NCBI RefSeq assembly: GCF_005887615.1
Contig: NZ_VANS01000001.1
Span: forward strand, 1,532,024-1,596,023
DNA: 64,000 bases
Direction: 5' to 3'
Source: Sulfitobacter sabulilitoris
GTDB taxonomy: Bacteria; Pseudomonadota; Alphaproteobacteria; Rhodobacterales; Rhodobacteraceae
Under the pieces are notes generated by a model. The model worked only from the letters and a program-made list of their open reading frames with translations, made no database searches and was not told the DNA's origin. Positions within the stretch are counted from its first letter, which is position 1, and each line of letters opens with the position of its first letter. Positions 45,163-54,568 of the stretch are shown one piece after another. The translations under genes and the position numbers were made by a program.

Positions 45163-45548
45163 TTGGCCATGTGGTCCGTGCCGAACGCGCCGGGCAGCAA
45201 TTCGTCCAGCGTCGCGCGCTCCTCGACGCCGCCGGTGGTGGCCATCGTCACGACCACGTCGCCCGCGCCGAATTCGGCCAGTTTCTGGCGGCAGCCGCCG
45301 CAGGGCGACACCGGCATCGGGCTGCCCGCGATCACATAGACTTCGGTCAGCGCCGTCTCGCCGGCCGCGACCATCGCGGCAATCGCGCCCGCCTCGGCGC
45401 AGGTGCCTTCGGGATAGGCCACGTTTTCGACGTTGCACCCGGCATAGACCGCCCCCGACGCCCCGCGCAACGCGGCCCCCACCTTGAACCCCGAATACCG
45501 GGCATAAGCATTTTCGCGCACGGCAGTGGCCGCTTCCTTCAGTGACAT
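45159..45548 (-). CDS. cdd: Cytidine deaminase
   Basis: A 129-residue homotetrameric-type cytidine deaminase. GCNVENVAYPEGTCAEAGAI has the catalytic Glu next to the zinc-binding Cys, and SPCGGCRQKLAEF supplies the other two cysteines. It deaminates cytidine and deoxycytidine to uridine and deoxyuridine, the substrates for DeoA. It is the first gene of the salvage operon. In its upstream 106-base gap a TTGCAA sequence could be a -35 element, but no clear -10 box is seen. The small tetrameric class is usual in alphaproteobacteria. Confidence 0.95.
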   Translation of the reverse strand: MSLKEAATAVRENAYARYSGFKVGAALRGASGAVYAGCNVENVAYPEGTCAEAGAIAAMVAAGETALTEVYVIAGSPMPVSPCGGCRQKLAEFGAGDVVVTMATTGGVEERATLDELLPGAFGTDHMAK

Positions 45549-45654
45549 GTGATCCGCCCTTTCGTTTCCATGAGGCCGTCAGTTTTGGCGACCCGGCACA
45601 CCCATTGCAAGCCATTGGCCTGCCTGCCGCACCGTCAGCCGCATCGCGCGGGGC

Positions 45655-46740
45655 CTAGCCGACGCGCGTCTCGAAAACCCCCGGCAGCGACACTTCCAGC
45701 AGTTCCAGATCGTCGCTGGCCTGCGCATAGCGGGTGCGCATACCCGGCGGAATGACAAAGGCATCGCCCGGCGCCAGCGCATGCGGATCGCGGCCCTCGC
45801 CCTCCAGCACGAGGGTGCCGTCCATCACGAAGGTGAACAGGATGTCGCCGTCATGCGCGGTCCAATCGGTCGGGGCATCGGCGCGGCGCACCACATGCAC
45901 ACCCGCGACATTCCGCGTATGCTCCGCGATGGTGGTGTCGCGGCTTTGAAACCCCGGCACCCGGAACGGCGCCCATGTGGCGGTGTCGGCCTTGTGATGC
46001 ACGAACCGCTGACCCTGGAACACGCGGTCGGGATTGGCCGGGCCGTTGGGCAGCGCCATCTCGTGGTCGATCGTGGTCACATGCTCGGCCGGAACGCCGA
46101 TCTCGATCACCTCGATATTGTCTGAGGCATAAAGCACCCTGTGCCGGATCTCGGGCGGCTGGATCACGCAGTTGCCCGCGTGCAGGCGGAACGGCTCGCC
46201 CTGGTCCTCGTAGACCAGATCGACCCAGCCCCGATAGCAAAAGATCAACTGAAACCCGACGGTGTGATAATGCACCATGTCGGGCACCGGTCCGCCGTCG
46301 GGGATGCGGATATGGCTGGCGATGATCGACCCGCCCAGCCGGTCGGGGATCAGGTCGCGGTAATGCATCCCCGCGCGCCCGATGATCCAGGGCGCCTGGT
46401 CGGCGAGCCGCCGCACGACGAAACTGTGCACCGTCCGGGGCATGACGACGGGCGCGTGCAGGGGCTCGATTTCGATGCGGGTGCCGTTGGGCGCGGTCAA
46501 GGCGCGCCGCCCTTCGGCAAAGCTGTCGGGGTCCTCCACGAGAACGCGCAGCGTACCCGGTGCCTCGGTCGCGCCCTTTTCGATCCGAAGACGCAGCCCG
46601 TGACCGGAAAACACCGCGACCGTGGGGTCGTCGGCCGGATAGATGCTGTCCATCCGCATCCCCAACACCTTGGTGTAGAACGGAATATCGTCGCGCAGCT
46701 CTTGCGTCGGCAGGCGCATTTCCATCTGTGTCTCGGCCAA
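45655..46740 (-). CDS. VOC-cupin fusion protein, gentisate dioxygenase-like cupins
   Basis: A 361-residue protein with an N-terminal glyoxalase/VOC-like segment (residues 8-75: PTQELRDDIPFYTKVLGMRM then FSGHGLRLRIEKG), followed by two cupin barrels. The first (about 110-230) has IPDGGPVPDMVHYHTVGFQLIFCYRGWVDLVYEDQ with a His-x-His typical of iron-binding cupins, and the second (about 255-355) has ILFTFVMDGTLVLEGEG and LAPGDAFVIPPGMRTRY without obvious metal ligands. It may be an iron-dependent oxygenase or an isomerase for a small acid. It is transcribed toward cdd but separated by 106 bases. The fusion order is unusual; substrate unknown. Confidence 0.75.
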   Translation of the reverse strand: MAETQMEMRLPTQELRDDIPFYTKVLGMRMDSIYPADDPTVAVFSGHGLRLRIEKGATEAPGTLRVLVEDPDSFAEGRRALTAPNGTRIEIEPLHAPVVMPRTVHSFVVRRLADQAPWIIGRAGMHYRDLIPDRLGGSIIASHIRIPDGGPVPDMVHYHTVGFQLIFCYRGWVDLVYEDQGEPFRLHAGNCVIQPPEIRHRVLYASDNIEVIEIGVPAEHVTTIDHEMALPNGPANPDRVFQGQRFVHHKADTATWAPFRVPGFQSRDTTIAEHTRNVAGVHVVRRADAPTDWTAHDGDILFTFVMDGTLVLEGEGRDPHALAPGDAFVIPPGMRTRYAQASDDLELLEVSLPGVFETRVG

Positions 46741-46901
46741 ACTCGGGCCCTCCCCCCGTCATTGCACCGCATAGTGTTCTGTTGCGCGCCCCGGCGCAAG
46801 ACGCGCCTGGCAAAGTCGCGGACCGCGCCGGAATGGCATTTGACGCCGCGTCCGATCCTCGGGATAGTGACCGACAGACCGGGGAACAAAAGACACGCCG
46901 C

Positions 46902-47948
46902 ATGAAACTTCTATCGCGCCTCCAGGCCAGGATCGGGCGATCCTGGCGCCACGCCCGCGCCCGTGCCAGTTTCCGGCATATCGCAGGGCCGCGCCGCTTC
47001 GATCTGGCGGATGATGACGCGGTGGTGGTGGTGGTCGTCAAGGACGGTGCGTATCACCTGCCCTATTTCCTCGACTGGCACCGCGGCCTGGGGTTCAATA
47101 AGTTCGTGATCGTCGACAACCTGTCGCGCGACACCACGCTCGACATCGCCAAGGCGTCGCCCGACACAATCGTGGCGTCCTGCTCGGCCGATTTTTCCAG
47201 GCTGGAGCCCTGCATCCGCTACTACGCCAACACGCTTTATACGCGCGGTGGCTGGAACCTGATGGTGGATGTGGACGAATTGTTCGAATACCCCCGCGCC
47301 GCCACCGTCCCGCTGCGCATGTTCCTGCGCAACCTGAATGCGCAGGGCGCCACCGGCGTGATCGCGCAGATGCTCGATTTCTTTCCCCGCCGTTTCGCCG
47401 ATCTGCCGCCCGGGATCGATTTCAAGGCGGCGGTCGACCGGATGGACCGGTTCGATCTGGCGTCCATCGTCCACAAGGAATACGACGATCCCGACATCGG
47501 CTTCAGCTATTTCATGGCGCAAAACACACGCGCCAGCCGCCGGACCAATTTCATGTTCGGCGGCATCCGCGCGGCCGTGTTCGGCGAAACCTGCTGCCTG
47601 ACAAAGCACCCGCTGTTTCGCCACACCGCCGATGTCATCCCCGGCGAGCATCCCCACGTCAGCCGCCCCCTGCATTGCGCCGATTTCACCTGCCTGCTGC
47701 GGCACTATAAATTCACCGGAGATTACGTGGCCCGCGATCTGCACCGGGCGGATCACGACAGGTTCGACACCGACGAATATGCCCTGCGCGCCGCGCGGTT
47801 CCGCGATCGGGGGGTGATCGAATTTCACCGTGAAACCAGTGTCCGCTACCAGGGCTTCGACGATCTGATCGCGCGCGGCTTCCTCGTCGCGCCCCCGCCC
47901 GACAGCGCGCCGGCGCCATCGTCCGACACACCCTATTCCACGGACTGA
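46902..47948 (+). CDS. Glycosyltransferase family 2/92-type (DUF23-like)
   Basis: A 348-residue protein. VVVVVVKDGAYHLPYFLDWHRGLGFNKFVIVDNLSRDTT is the nucleotide-sugar binding start of GT92-like transferases, and LMVDVDELFEYP is the DxD metal motif. It would add a sugar to a surface glycan using an activated nucleotide sugar; acceptor and sugar are unknown. The basic N-terminus (LQARIGRSWRHARARASF) could associate with the membrane. The ATG at 46902 has a weak GGGGAACA upstream. It is divergent from the cupin gene and 42 bases before maeB, without a recognisable terminator. Confidence 0.8.
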   Translation: MKLLSRLQARIGRSWRHARARASFRHIAGPRRFDLADDDAVVVVVVKDGAYHLPYFLDWHRGLGFNKFVIVDNLSRDTTLDIAKASPDTIVASCSADFSRLEPCIRYYANTLYTRGGWNLMVDVDELFEYPRAATVPLRMFLRNLNAQGATGVIAQMLDFFPRRFADLPPGIDFKAAVDRMDRFDLASIVHKEYDDPDIGFSYFMAQNTRASRRTNFMFGGIRAAVFGETCCLTKHPLFRHTADVIPGEHPHVSRPLHCADFTCLLRHYKFTGDYVARDLHRADHDRFDTDEYALRAARFRDRGVIEFHRETSVRYQGFDDLIARGFLVAPPPDSAPAPSSDTPYSTD

Positions 47949-47953
47949 AAAAA

Positions 47954-47971
47954 TAGTTTAGCACTAAACTA
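47954..47971. promoter_or_regulatory. Perfect 7-bp dyad upstream of maeB
   Basis: TAGTTTA, loop GCAC, TAAACTA: A+T-rich and perfectly symmetric, 19 bases before the maeB start and immediately upstream of the GGGAGGAG ribosome binding site. As RNA it could fold, but the sequence TTTAG-x2-CTAAA is the kind of operator used by MarR or similar repressors. The regulator is not identified. Confidence 0.5.
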
Positions 47972-47990
47972 CCTTCGGGAGGAGAACCAC

Positions 47991-50264
47991 ATGACCGACC
48001 AACCCACCCAGCGTCAGGCGGCGCTAGACTATCACGAGTTCCCCAAGCCCGGAAAACTGGAAATCCGCGCGACCAAGCCGCTGGCCAATGGCCGCGATCT
48101 GGCGCGCGCGTATTCGCCGGGCGTGGCCGAGGCCTGCCTCGAGATCAAGCAAGACCCCGCCACCGCCTCGCGCTATACCAGCCGCGGCAACCTGGTGGGC
48201 GTCGTGACCAATGGCAGCGCGGTGCTGGGCCTCGGCAATATCGGGGCGCTTGCATCCAAACCGGTGATGGAAGGCAAGGCCGTCCTGTTCAAGAAATTCG
48301 CCGGCATCGACTGCTTCGACATCGAGCTGGACCAATCCGACCCCGAAAAGCTGGCCGAGCTTGTCTGCGCGCTTGAACCGACCTTCGGTGCGATCAACCT
48401 CGAGGACATCAAGGCGCCCGACTGTTTTACCGTGGAACGTATCTGCCGCGAGCGCATGAACATTCCCGTGTTCCACGACGATCAGCACGGCACCGCCATC
48501 GTGGTGGGCGCGGCGGTCAAGAACGCGCTCTTCGTGGCGAACAAATCCTTCGAGGACATCAAGATCGTCTCGACCGGGGGCGGCGCCGCAGGCATCGCCT
48601 GTCTCAACATGCTGCTCAAGATGGGCGTGCGGCGCGAAAACGTCTGGCTGTGCGACATCAACGGGCTGGTCCACGAGGGCCGCGAAATCGACATGAACCC
48701 GATCAAATCGGAGTTCGCGCAAAAGACGGATCTGCGCACGCTGGACGACGTGATCGACGACGCGGATCTGTTTCTGGGCCTGTCGGGCCCCGGCGTGCTC
48801 AAGCCCGAGATGGTCAAGCGGATGGCCAAGCGCCCGATCATCTTTGCGCTGGCGAACCCGACGCCCGAGATCCTGCCCGATCTCGCGCGCGAGGTGGCCC
48901 CCGACGCGATCATCGCCACCGGGCGCAGCGATTTTCCCAATCAGGTCAACAATGTCCTGTGCTTTCCCTTCATCTTTCGCGGCGCGCTCGACGTCGGGGC
49001 CACCACCATCAACGACGAGATGGAGCTGGCCTGCATCGACGGTATCGCGGCGCTGGCGCGCGCCACCACCAGCGCCGAGGCGGCAGCCGCCTACCAGGGC
49101 GAACAGTTGACCTTCGGCGCCGACTACCTGATCCCCAAGCCCTTCGATCCCCGGCTGGTGGGCGTCGTCAGCTCCGCCGTGGCGAAGGCGGCGATGGAGA
49201 CCGGCGTGGCGACACGGCCCATCGACGATCTCGATGCCTACCGCCACAAGCTTGACGGTTCGGTGTTCAAATCGGCCTTGCTGATGCGCCCGGTGTTCCA
49301 GGCCGCGCGCACCGCGCCGCGCCGCCTTGTCTTTGCCGAGGGCGAGGACGAGCGCGTGCTGCGCGCGGCGCAGGCGGTCCTCGAGGAGACCACCGAACGG
49401 CCCATCCTGATCGGTCGCCCCGACGTGATCGAACGGCGGATCGAGCGGGCGGGCCTGACCATCCGCCTGGGCCGCGACGTCGATCTGGTGAACCCCGAAA
49501 ACGACCCACGTTACCGCGACTACTGGGAAACCTATCACGAACTGATGGCCCGGCGCGGCGTGTCGCCCGACATCGCCCGCGCGATCATGCGGACCAACAC
49601 AACCGCCATCGGCGCGGTCATGGTCCACCGCGAGGAAGCCGACAGCCTGATTTGCGGCACCTTCGGCGAATACCGCTGGCACCTGAACTATATCCAGCAG
49701 GTGCTGGGCACCAAGGCGCTGCATCCGGTCGGATCGATGTCACTGATGATCCTCGAAGACGGGCCGCTGTTCATTGCCGACACGCATGTCCATTCACGCC
49801 CGTCGCCCGCGCAACTGGCCGAAATCGCGGTGGGCGCCGCACGCCATGTGCGCCGGTTCGGGATCGAGCCCAAGATCGCGCTGTGCAGCCAAAGCCAGTT
49901 CGGCAACCAGTCCGGCGGATCGGGCGAACGCCTGCGCGAGGCACTGGCGATTCTGGACGAGCAGGGCCACGGTTTCTGCTACGAGGGCGAGATGAACATC
50001 GACGCGGCCCTCGACCCGGAACTGCGCGGCCGTCTTCTGCCCGGCAACCGGATGGAGGGGGCCGCGAACGTTCTGGTCTTTGCCCATGCGGATGCCGCAA
50101 GCGGCGTGCGCAATATCCTGAAGATGAAGGGCGGCGGGCTCGAGGTCGGGCCGATCCTGATGGGCATGGGCAACCGCGCGCATATCGTCACCCCGTCGAT
50201 TACCGCGCGCGGATTGCTGAACATGAGCGCCATCGCCGGCACCCCCGTCGCCGATTACGGCTAG
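47991..50264 (+). CDS. maeB: NADP-dependent malic enzyme with phosphotransacetylase-like domain
   Basis: A 757-residue MaeB-type enzyme: N-terminal malic domain ([15 protein letters not shown] with catalytic Tyr, [17 protein letters not shown]), a Rossmann domain with [19 protein letters not shown], and a C-terminal phosphotransacetylase-like domain from about residue 430 ([30 protein letters not shown]). It decarboxylates malate to pyruvate with NADP, feeding gluconeogenic or anabolic NADPH. In this class the PTA domain is usually regulatory rather than catalytic. GGGAGGAG lies just before the ATG, downstream of a symmetric operator-like dyad. prpE follows 105 bases later in the same direction. 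Confidence 0.95.
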   Translation: MTDQPTQRQAALDYHEFPKPGKLEIRATKPLANGRDLARAYSPGVAEACLEIKQDPATASRYTSRGNLVGVVTNGSAVLGLGNIGALASKPVMEGKAVLFKKFAGIDCFDIELDQSDPEKLAELVCALEPTFGAINLEDIKAPDCFTVERICRERMNIPVFHDDQHGTAIVVGAAVKNALFVANKSFEDIKIVSTGGGAAGIACLNMLLKMGVRRENVWLCDINGLVHEGREIDMNPIKSEFAQKTDLRTLDDVIDDADLFLGLSGPGVLKPEMVKRMAKRPIIFALANPTPEILPDLAREVAPDAIIATGRSDFPNQVNNVLCFPFIFRGALDVGATTINDEMELACIDGIAALARATTSAEAAAAYQGEQLTFGADYLIPKPFDPRLVGVVSSAVAKAAMETGVATRPIDDLDAYRHKLDGSVFKSALLMRPVFQAARTAPRRLVFAEGEDERVLRAAQAVLEETTERPILIGRPDVIERRIERAGLTIRLGRDVDLVNPENDPRYRDYWETYHELMARRGVSPDIARAIMRTNTTAIGAVMVHREEADSLICGTFGEYRWHLNYIQQVLGTKALHPVGSMSLMILEDGPLFIADTHVHSRPSPAQLAEIAVGAARHVRRFGIEPKIALCSQSQFGNQSGGSGERLREALAILDEQGHGFCYEGEMNIDAALDPELRGRLLPGNRMEGAANVLVFAHADAASGVRNILKMKGGGLEVGPILMGMGNRAHIVTPSITARGLLNMSAIAGTPVADYG

Positions 50265-50369
50265 GGCGCGGAGACGGGGTCCGGGGGCTGACGCCAAGCG
50301 CGCGCGCACACTTGCCCAACAGGGCGGCTTGGGCGTATCAAAACGACATCACGAGGGAGGAGCGCCGCC

Positions 50370-52262
50370 ATGGGGTATTCGGAAATTTACAAGGCCAGCC
50401 TGTCGGATCCCGAAGGGTTCTGGCGTGAGGCCGCGCAGGCAATCGACTGGGACCGCGCACCGACCCGCGCGCTCAGCCACGATGGCGCGGGGCATTACGA
50501 GTGGTACGCCGATGCGATGGTCAACGGCTGCTACAATGCCGTGGACCGGCATGTGGCGGCAGGCCACGGCGACCGCACCGCCATCATCCATGACAGCCCG
50601 ATCACCGGAACCCAGTCCAAGCTGAGCTATGCCGAGCTGCAAACCCGCGTCGCGTCGCTTGCCGGGGCACTGGTCGCGCAGGGCATCACCAAGGGCGATC
50701 GCGTGATCATCTACATGCCGATGGTGCCCGAGGCGCTGGAAGCGATGCTGGCCTGCGCGCGGATCGGCGCGGTGCATTCGGTCGTCTTCGGCGGTTTTGC
50801 CGCCAACGAGCTTGCCGTGCGGATCAACGACTGCACGCCCAAGGCGATCCTCGCCGCGTCATGCGGGCTGGAGCCGGGGCGCGTCGTCGCCTACAAGCCG
50901 CTTCTGGATGCCGCCATCGAGATGGCCGCGCACAAACCCGATGTCTGCCTGATCCTGCAACGCGCGCAGCTCGAGGCCGACCTTATCCCCGGTCGCGATC
51001 ACGACTGGCACGCCGCGCAGGACGGCGTCGCCCCGGCGGAATGCGTACCCGTCGAAGGGATGCACCCGGCCTATATCCTTTACACCTCCGGCACCACGGG
51101 CGCGCCCAAGGGCGTCGTGCGCGCCACCGCCGGACACCTTGTCGCGCTGAACTGGACGATGAAGAACATCTACGACGTCGATCCCGGCGATGTGTTCTGG
51201 GCCGCGTCCGACGTCGGCTGGGTCGTGGGGCACAGCTATATCTGCTATGGCCCGCTGGTGCACGGCAACACCACCATCGTATTCGAGGGCAAGCCCGTCG
51301 GCACACCCGATGCGGGCACGTTCTGGCGGGTGATCGCCGAGCATAACGTGCGCAGCTTCTTCACCGCGCCGACCGCCATCCGCGCGGTCAAGCGCGAGGA
51401 CCCCAAGGGCGAGGAGATCGCCAAATACGACTTATCGTGCCTGCGCGCGCTGTATCTTGCCGGTGAACGCGCCGATCCCGACACGATCGAATGGGCGCAA
51501 AAGGTGCTGGGCGTGCCAGTCTACGATCACTGGTGGCAGACCGAAACCGGCTGGACCATCGCGGGCAATCCCGCCGGCCTCGAGGCGCTGCCGGTCAAGA
51601 TCGGGTCGCCCACGGTCGCGATGCCCGGCTACGACGTGCAGATCCTCGACGAGGCGGGCCATCCGCAAAAGCCGGGCGAACTGGGCGCGATCGCGATCAA
51701 GCTTCCCCTGCCGCCGGGCACCCTGCCGACGCTGTGGAACGCCGACGACCGGTTCCGCAAAAGCTATCTCACGACCTTTCCGGGCTATTACGAAACCGGC
51801 GATGCGGGCATGATCGACGCCGACGGCTACCTTTATATCATGGCGCGCACCGATGACGTGATCAACGTAGCGGGCCACCGCCTGTCCACCGGCGCCATGG
51901 AAGAAGTGCTGGCCGGCCATCCGGACGTGGCCGAATGCGCGGTGGTCGGCGTATCGGATGCGCTCAAGGGGCAGGCTCCGGTCGGTTTTGTCTGCCTGAC
52001 CAAGGGCGTGAACCGCCCGCATGACGACATCACCGCGGAATGCGTCAAGCTGGTGCGCGACAAGATCGGGCCCGTCGCCGCCTTCAAGCTGGCGCTGGTC
52101 GTGGACCGGTTGCCGAAAACCCGGTCGGGAAAGATCCTGCGCGCGACGATGGTCAAGATCGCCGACGGCGAGGATTTCAAACTGCCCGCCACGATCGACG
52201 ACCCCGCCATTCTGGATGAAATCCGCGACGCGCTGCAAGCAATCGGATACGCCAGGGCCTGA
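50370..52262 (+). CDS. prpE: Propionyl-CoA synthetase
   Basis: A 630-residue AMP-forming ligase of the acetyl/propionyl-CoA synthetase class. MGYSEIYKASLSDPEGFWREAAQAIDWDRAPTRAL is the characteristic PrpE start. Motifs are ILYTSGTTGAPKGVVR, VYDHWWQTETGWTIAGN (adenylate binding), RTDDVINVAGHRLSTGAMEE, and the catalytic Lys near KTRSGKILRATM, a known acetylation target in the family. It converts propionate to propionyl-CoA, linking to the methylcitrate or methylmalonyl pathways, which are not in this window. The strong GAGGGAGGAG site precedes the ATG. It may also use acetate or acrylate. Confidence 0.93.
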   Translation: MGYSEIYKASLSDPEGFWREAAQAIDWDRAPTRALSHDGAGHYEWYADAMVNGCYNAVDRHVAAGHGDRTAIIHDSPITGTQSKLSYAELQTRVASLAGALVAQGITKGDRVIIYMPMVPEALEAMLACARIGAVHSVVFGGFAANELAVRINDCTPKAILAASCGLEPGRVVAYKPLLDAAIEMAAHKPDVCLILQRAQLEADLIPGRDHDWHAAQDGVAPAECVPVEGMHPAYILYTSGTTGAPKGVVRATAGHLVALNWTMKNIYDVDPGDVFWAASDVGWVVGHSYICYGPLVHGNTTIVFEGKPVGTPDAGTFWRVIAEHNVRSFFTAPTAIRAVKREDPKGEEIAKYDLSCLRALYLAGERADPDTIEWAQKVLGVPVYDHWWQTETGWTIAGNPAGLEALPVKIGSPTVAMPGYDVQILDEAGHPQKPGELGAIAIKLPLPPGTLPTLWNADDRFRKSYLTTFPGYYETGDAGMIDADGYLYIMARTDDVINVAGHRLSTGAMEEVLAGHPDVAECAVVGVSDALKGQAPVGFVCLTKGVNRPHDDITAECVKLVRDKIGPVAAFKLALVVDRLPKTRSGKILRATMVKIADGEDFKLPATIDDPAILDEIRDALQAIGYARA

Positions 52263-52298
52263 CCTCGAACACGCACCGCCGCACGCAAGGGAATCACA

Positions 52299-53543
52299 GT
52301 GACACATCCCCCGACGCAGGCTCCACCCGACACCCAAGGCGGCCTGGCCGATTGGGTGATCCAGCAGGGTCTGGATGGCACCGAGGTGGCCGATCTGCTG
52401 GAGGGGTATTGCGAACGGCTGATCGGGCTCGGCGTGCCGCTCTTTCGGCTGCATATTGCCTTGCGGGCCTATCATCCGGAAATCGGCGGCCTCGGGTTCA
52501 ACTGGGTACGGGACGCCAGCGTCGGGCGCGATCAATTCGCCCATACCGCGACACCGGTCGCCCAATGGGTGCAAAGCCCGCTCTATCACCTGCTAGAAAG
52601 CGACTGCGCCGAACTGCGCGAACGCCTGTGCGATCACCCCGCACCCAGCCGCTTTCCCTTTCTCGAAGACCTGCGCGCGCGCGGCGCGACCGATTACCTC
52701 GCCGCCAAGATCACCTTCACCAAGCGCACCGGTTCGCTGGCCGTGGATCCCAACGATCCGCCCGAAGGGTTCTTGATTTCATGGGCCACCGATGCGCCGG
52801 CCGGCTTCAGCGACGCGGATCTCGCCGTGCTGCGCGATGCGACGCCGCCCCTGGCGCTGGCGCTCAAGACCTCTTCGTCGCGGCAAATGGCGCACGACCT
52901 TCTGGCGACCTATCTTGGGCAGGACGTCGGCAACAGGGTGCTGTCGGGCGACATCCGGCGCGGCTCCTGCGAGGTCATCAACGCCGTCATCTGCTGCTTT
53001 GACCTGCAGGGCTTTACCAAGCTGGCAGAGCGGTTGCCGGGGCCACAGATCATCGACCTTCTGAACGATTATTTCGACGTCGCCGTGTCGGTGATCGAAG
53101 CGCACGGCGGACAGGTCCTCAAGTTCATGGGGGACGGGCTTCTCGCGATTTTCAATCTGGATGCGGACAAGGACGCCGCGGCCAAGGCCGTGGCTGCCGC
53201 CGCTCGGCTGCGCGACGACATCAGCGCACTTAGCGCCGCGCGCACCGCCAGGGGGGCGGCGACAACCGGGTTTCACCTCGGGCTGCACGCGGGCGATGTG
53301 CTGTATGGCAACGTCGGCGGGCCGAACCGGCTGGACTTCACCGTCATCGGCCCCGCGGTCAACACCGCGGCGCGGATCACGGCGATGAGCAACATGGTGG
53401 ACGAGCACATGGTCTTATCGGCCCCCGTGGCCGATGCCGTTCGGCCCCTGCGCGACGATATCGTGTCGCTGGGGCAGTACAAGCTGCGCGGCGTCGCGGC
53501 GCGCCAGGAACTCTTCACGCTCGTGCAGGATCGCGACACGTAG
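52299..53543 (+). CDS. Adenylate/guanylate cyclase, class III
   Basis: A 414-residue soluble cyclase. The C-terminal class III domain (about residues 225-400) begins VICCFDLQGFTKL with metal-binding Asp235, contains KFMGDGLLAIF with the second metal Asp279 and RLDFTVIGPAVNTAAR with Asn355 and Arg359 for transition-state binding, so it should be catalytic as a homodimer. The N-terminal 200 residues have no certain domain; they resemble GAF/PAS-like sensor segments (HIALRAYHPEIGGLGFNWVRD). Similar proteins occur in many Rhodobacterales. The start is GTG at 52299 with AAGGGA upstream. It follows prpE by 36 bases but is likely a separate function; the signal it senses is unknown. Confidence 0.88.
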   Translation: MTHPPTQAPPDTQGGLADWVIQQGLDGTEVADLLEGYCERLIGLGVPLFRLHIALRAYHPEIGGLGFNWVRDASVGRDQFAHTATPVAQWVQSPLYHLLESDCAELRERLCDHPAPSRFPFLEDLRARGATDYLAAKITFTKRTGSLAVDPNDPPEGFLISWATDAPAGFSDADLAVLRDATPPLALALKTSSSRQMAHDLLATYLGQDVGNRVLSGDIRRGSCEVINAVICCFDLQGFTKLAERLPGPQIIDLLNDYFDVAVSVIEAHGGQVLKFMGDGLLAIFNLDADKDAAAKAVAAAARLRDDISALSAARTARGAATTGFHLGLHAGDVLYGNVGGPNRLDFTVIGPAVNTAARITAMSNMVDEHMVLSAPVADAVRPLRDDIVSLGQYKLRGVAARQELFTLVQDRDT

Positions 53544-53704
53544 CAATATCCCCCCGACGGCGGAGCCGTTCCGGGATGCCGGACACGCGCGGTACGATTT
53601 CCCGCCGCCCGTTGCTCGTTCGGGGATACCTGCATTTCGTCTCGGTGAGCTTCGCCCTACAAGCGGACAATCAGTTTTTGGCGGTCAATCCAGCGCGTTC
53701 CAAT

Positions 53705-53759
53705 GTCCGGTTCGAGCCCGGAGTGACGGATGCTGCGCTTGTGCGCGAACGTCAGGTTT
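53705..53759 (+). repeat. Imperfect direct repeat, left copy
   Basis: Contains TCGAGCCC, CGGATGCTGCGC and GTGC-N2-GAACGTC in the same order and spacing as at 54445. Together the two copies bracket the A+T-rich gene at 53770-54216. Degenerate copies of similar DNA are common between genes in this family. The surrounding 226-base gap 53544-53769 has no gene. Confidence 0.6.
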
Positions 53760-53769
53760 GGATTGCCCG

Positions 53770-54216
53770 CTATAATTTGCGTATGCTCACGGTTGCGTCT
53801 TCTTCAGTCTGGTGGATGAACACTTCTAGGTCAGATTTGCCATCGGTGTACGCTATGAAGCCATTGTCGAGCGCACCAACCGGAGAAAATCCGGACTCAA
53901 GTAGATTTTCTGCAATTTTTGACCGAAGATTGTCACCTTCTAGATCTCTGACGCTGATATTCAGTCCGGCGCGGCGTTCGAACAAATCGTCTTTTGGAGA
54001 AAACTCGACGACAATTTGATCGAGAAAGCTCTTTCCTCCGTATTGGCGAAGATAAAATGGTGTCCTGAAAGATGGTTTCTGCCGATGGTATTTTGCCTCA
54101 GATAGGACGTCGTCTGAAACCTCACCACCTGAGATGTACAGCAATGACTGTTTGATCAGCAGTGCAATCTCCTTTTCCCAAAGATGGGGTCTCCTCCTGC
54201 TGTTGTGCTTTGCCAT
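53770..54216 (-). CDS. Hypothetical protein in A+T-rich DNA
   Basis: A 148-residue basic protein starting MAKHNSRRRPHLWEKEIALL. It is clearly lower in G+C than its neighbours and has different codon use, pointing to acquisition by transfer. The sequence is mixed alpha/beta with LRQYGGKSFLDQIVVEFSP and an acidic C-terminal strand EVFIHQTEEDATVSIRKL; no known domain is recognised, there is no signal peptide and no membrane segment. I chose the ATG at 54216; a GTG at 54234 is also possible, and neither has a ribosome binding site. It lies alone between two imperfect direct repeats and just outside the IS1595-type element. Function unknown. Confidence 0.6.
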   Translation of the reverse strand: MAKHNSRRRPHLWEKEIALLIKQSLLYISGGEVSDDVLSEAKYHRQKPSFRTPFYLRQYGGKSFLDQIVVEFSPKDDLFERRAGLNISVRDLEGDNLRSKIAENLLESGFSPVGALDNGFIAYTDGKSDLEVFIHQTEEDATVSIRKL

Positions 54217-54444
54217 GTTGGGGACCACTCTCACATTTCAATTAAAGCAGAATTTGCAAAATAGGTGGTAACGAGATCGACCGTCAAATCATAATCAAAG
54301 CAGCCATTGGCGCAAACGCGGCGAAAGCTCACTTCGTCCTGCACACAAGACTTTTGCGCTCTGCGTACCGGAGGCTCGGTTCCAGCCCCTTGCGGCGGAA
54401 ACCGCTAACGGCCCAGAGCCGACCTTCAGGCAACGTGCAGCGAA

Positions 54445-54498
54445 GGTCGGGATCGAGCCCAAGCTACCGAATGCTGCGCCGTGCATGAATGTCCGGAT
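54445..54498 (+). repeat. Imperfect direct repeat, right copy
   Basis: Contains TCGAGCCC, CGAATGCTGCGC and GTGC-N2-GAATGTC with the order and spacing of the copy at 53705 and ends just before the target duplication of the mobile element. The rest of the gap 54217-54568 has no gene; it holds this repeat and the left end of the transposon. Confidence 0.6.
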
Positions 54499-54502
54499 CC
54501 TC

Positions 54503-54510
54503 GGCGACCG
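54503..54510 (+). repeat. 8-bp target site duplication, left
   Basis: GGCGACCG immediately outside the left inverted repeat. The identical eight bases follow the right inverted repeat at 57391. Eight-base duplications are the known product of IS1595-family insertion. Confidence 0.9.
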
Positions 54511-54536
54511 CGGTCTTATGTATCAAACGCACCAAG
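54511..54536 (+). repeat. Left terminal inverted repeat of the IS1595-type element
   Basis: 26 bp beginning CGGTCTTATGTATCAAACGC and ending ACCAAG; 25 of 26 positions match the reverse complement of the right end. The outer three bases CGG differ from the expected GG start only if the boundary is shifted by one base; the 8-bp duplication fixes it here. Confidence 0.92.
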
Positions 54537-54568
54537 ATTTACTCAACAATATCAGCTAGATTCCACGC

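Noticed and set aside
41777-45487. Very long plus-strand open frame across upp, deoB, deoA and cdd
   Set aside because: It is the reverse of four well-recognised enzymes and its translation is an Arg/Pro/His-rich shadow.
53706-53722. T-arm-like stem-loop TCCGG-TTCGAGC-CCGGA suggesting a tRNA
   Set aside because: No matching acceptor stem or anticodon arm is found about 65 bases upstream, and the sequence belongs to the degenerate direct repeat found again at 54445.
54295-54486. Minus-strand frame of 63 codons starting MHGAAFGSLGS
   Set aside because: It covers the degenerate repeat DNA, and similar frames appear wherever that repeat occurs; no ribosome binding site.
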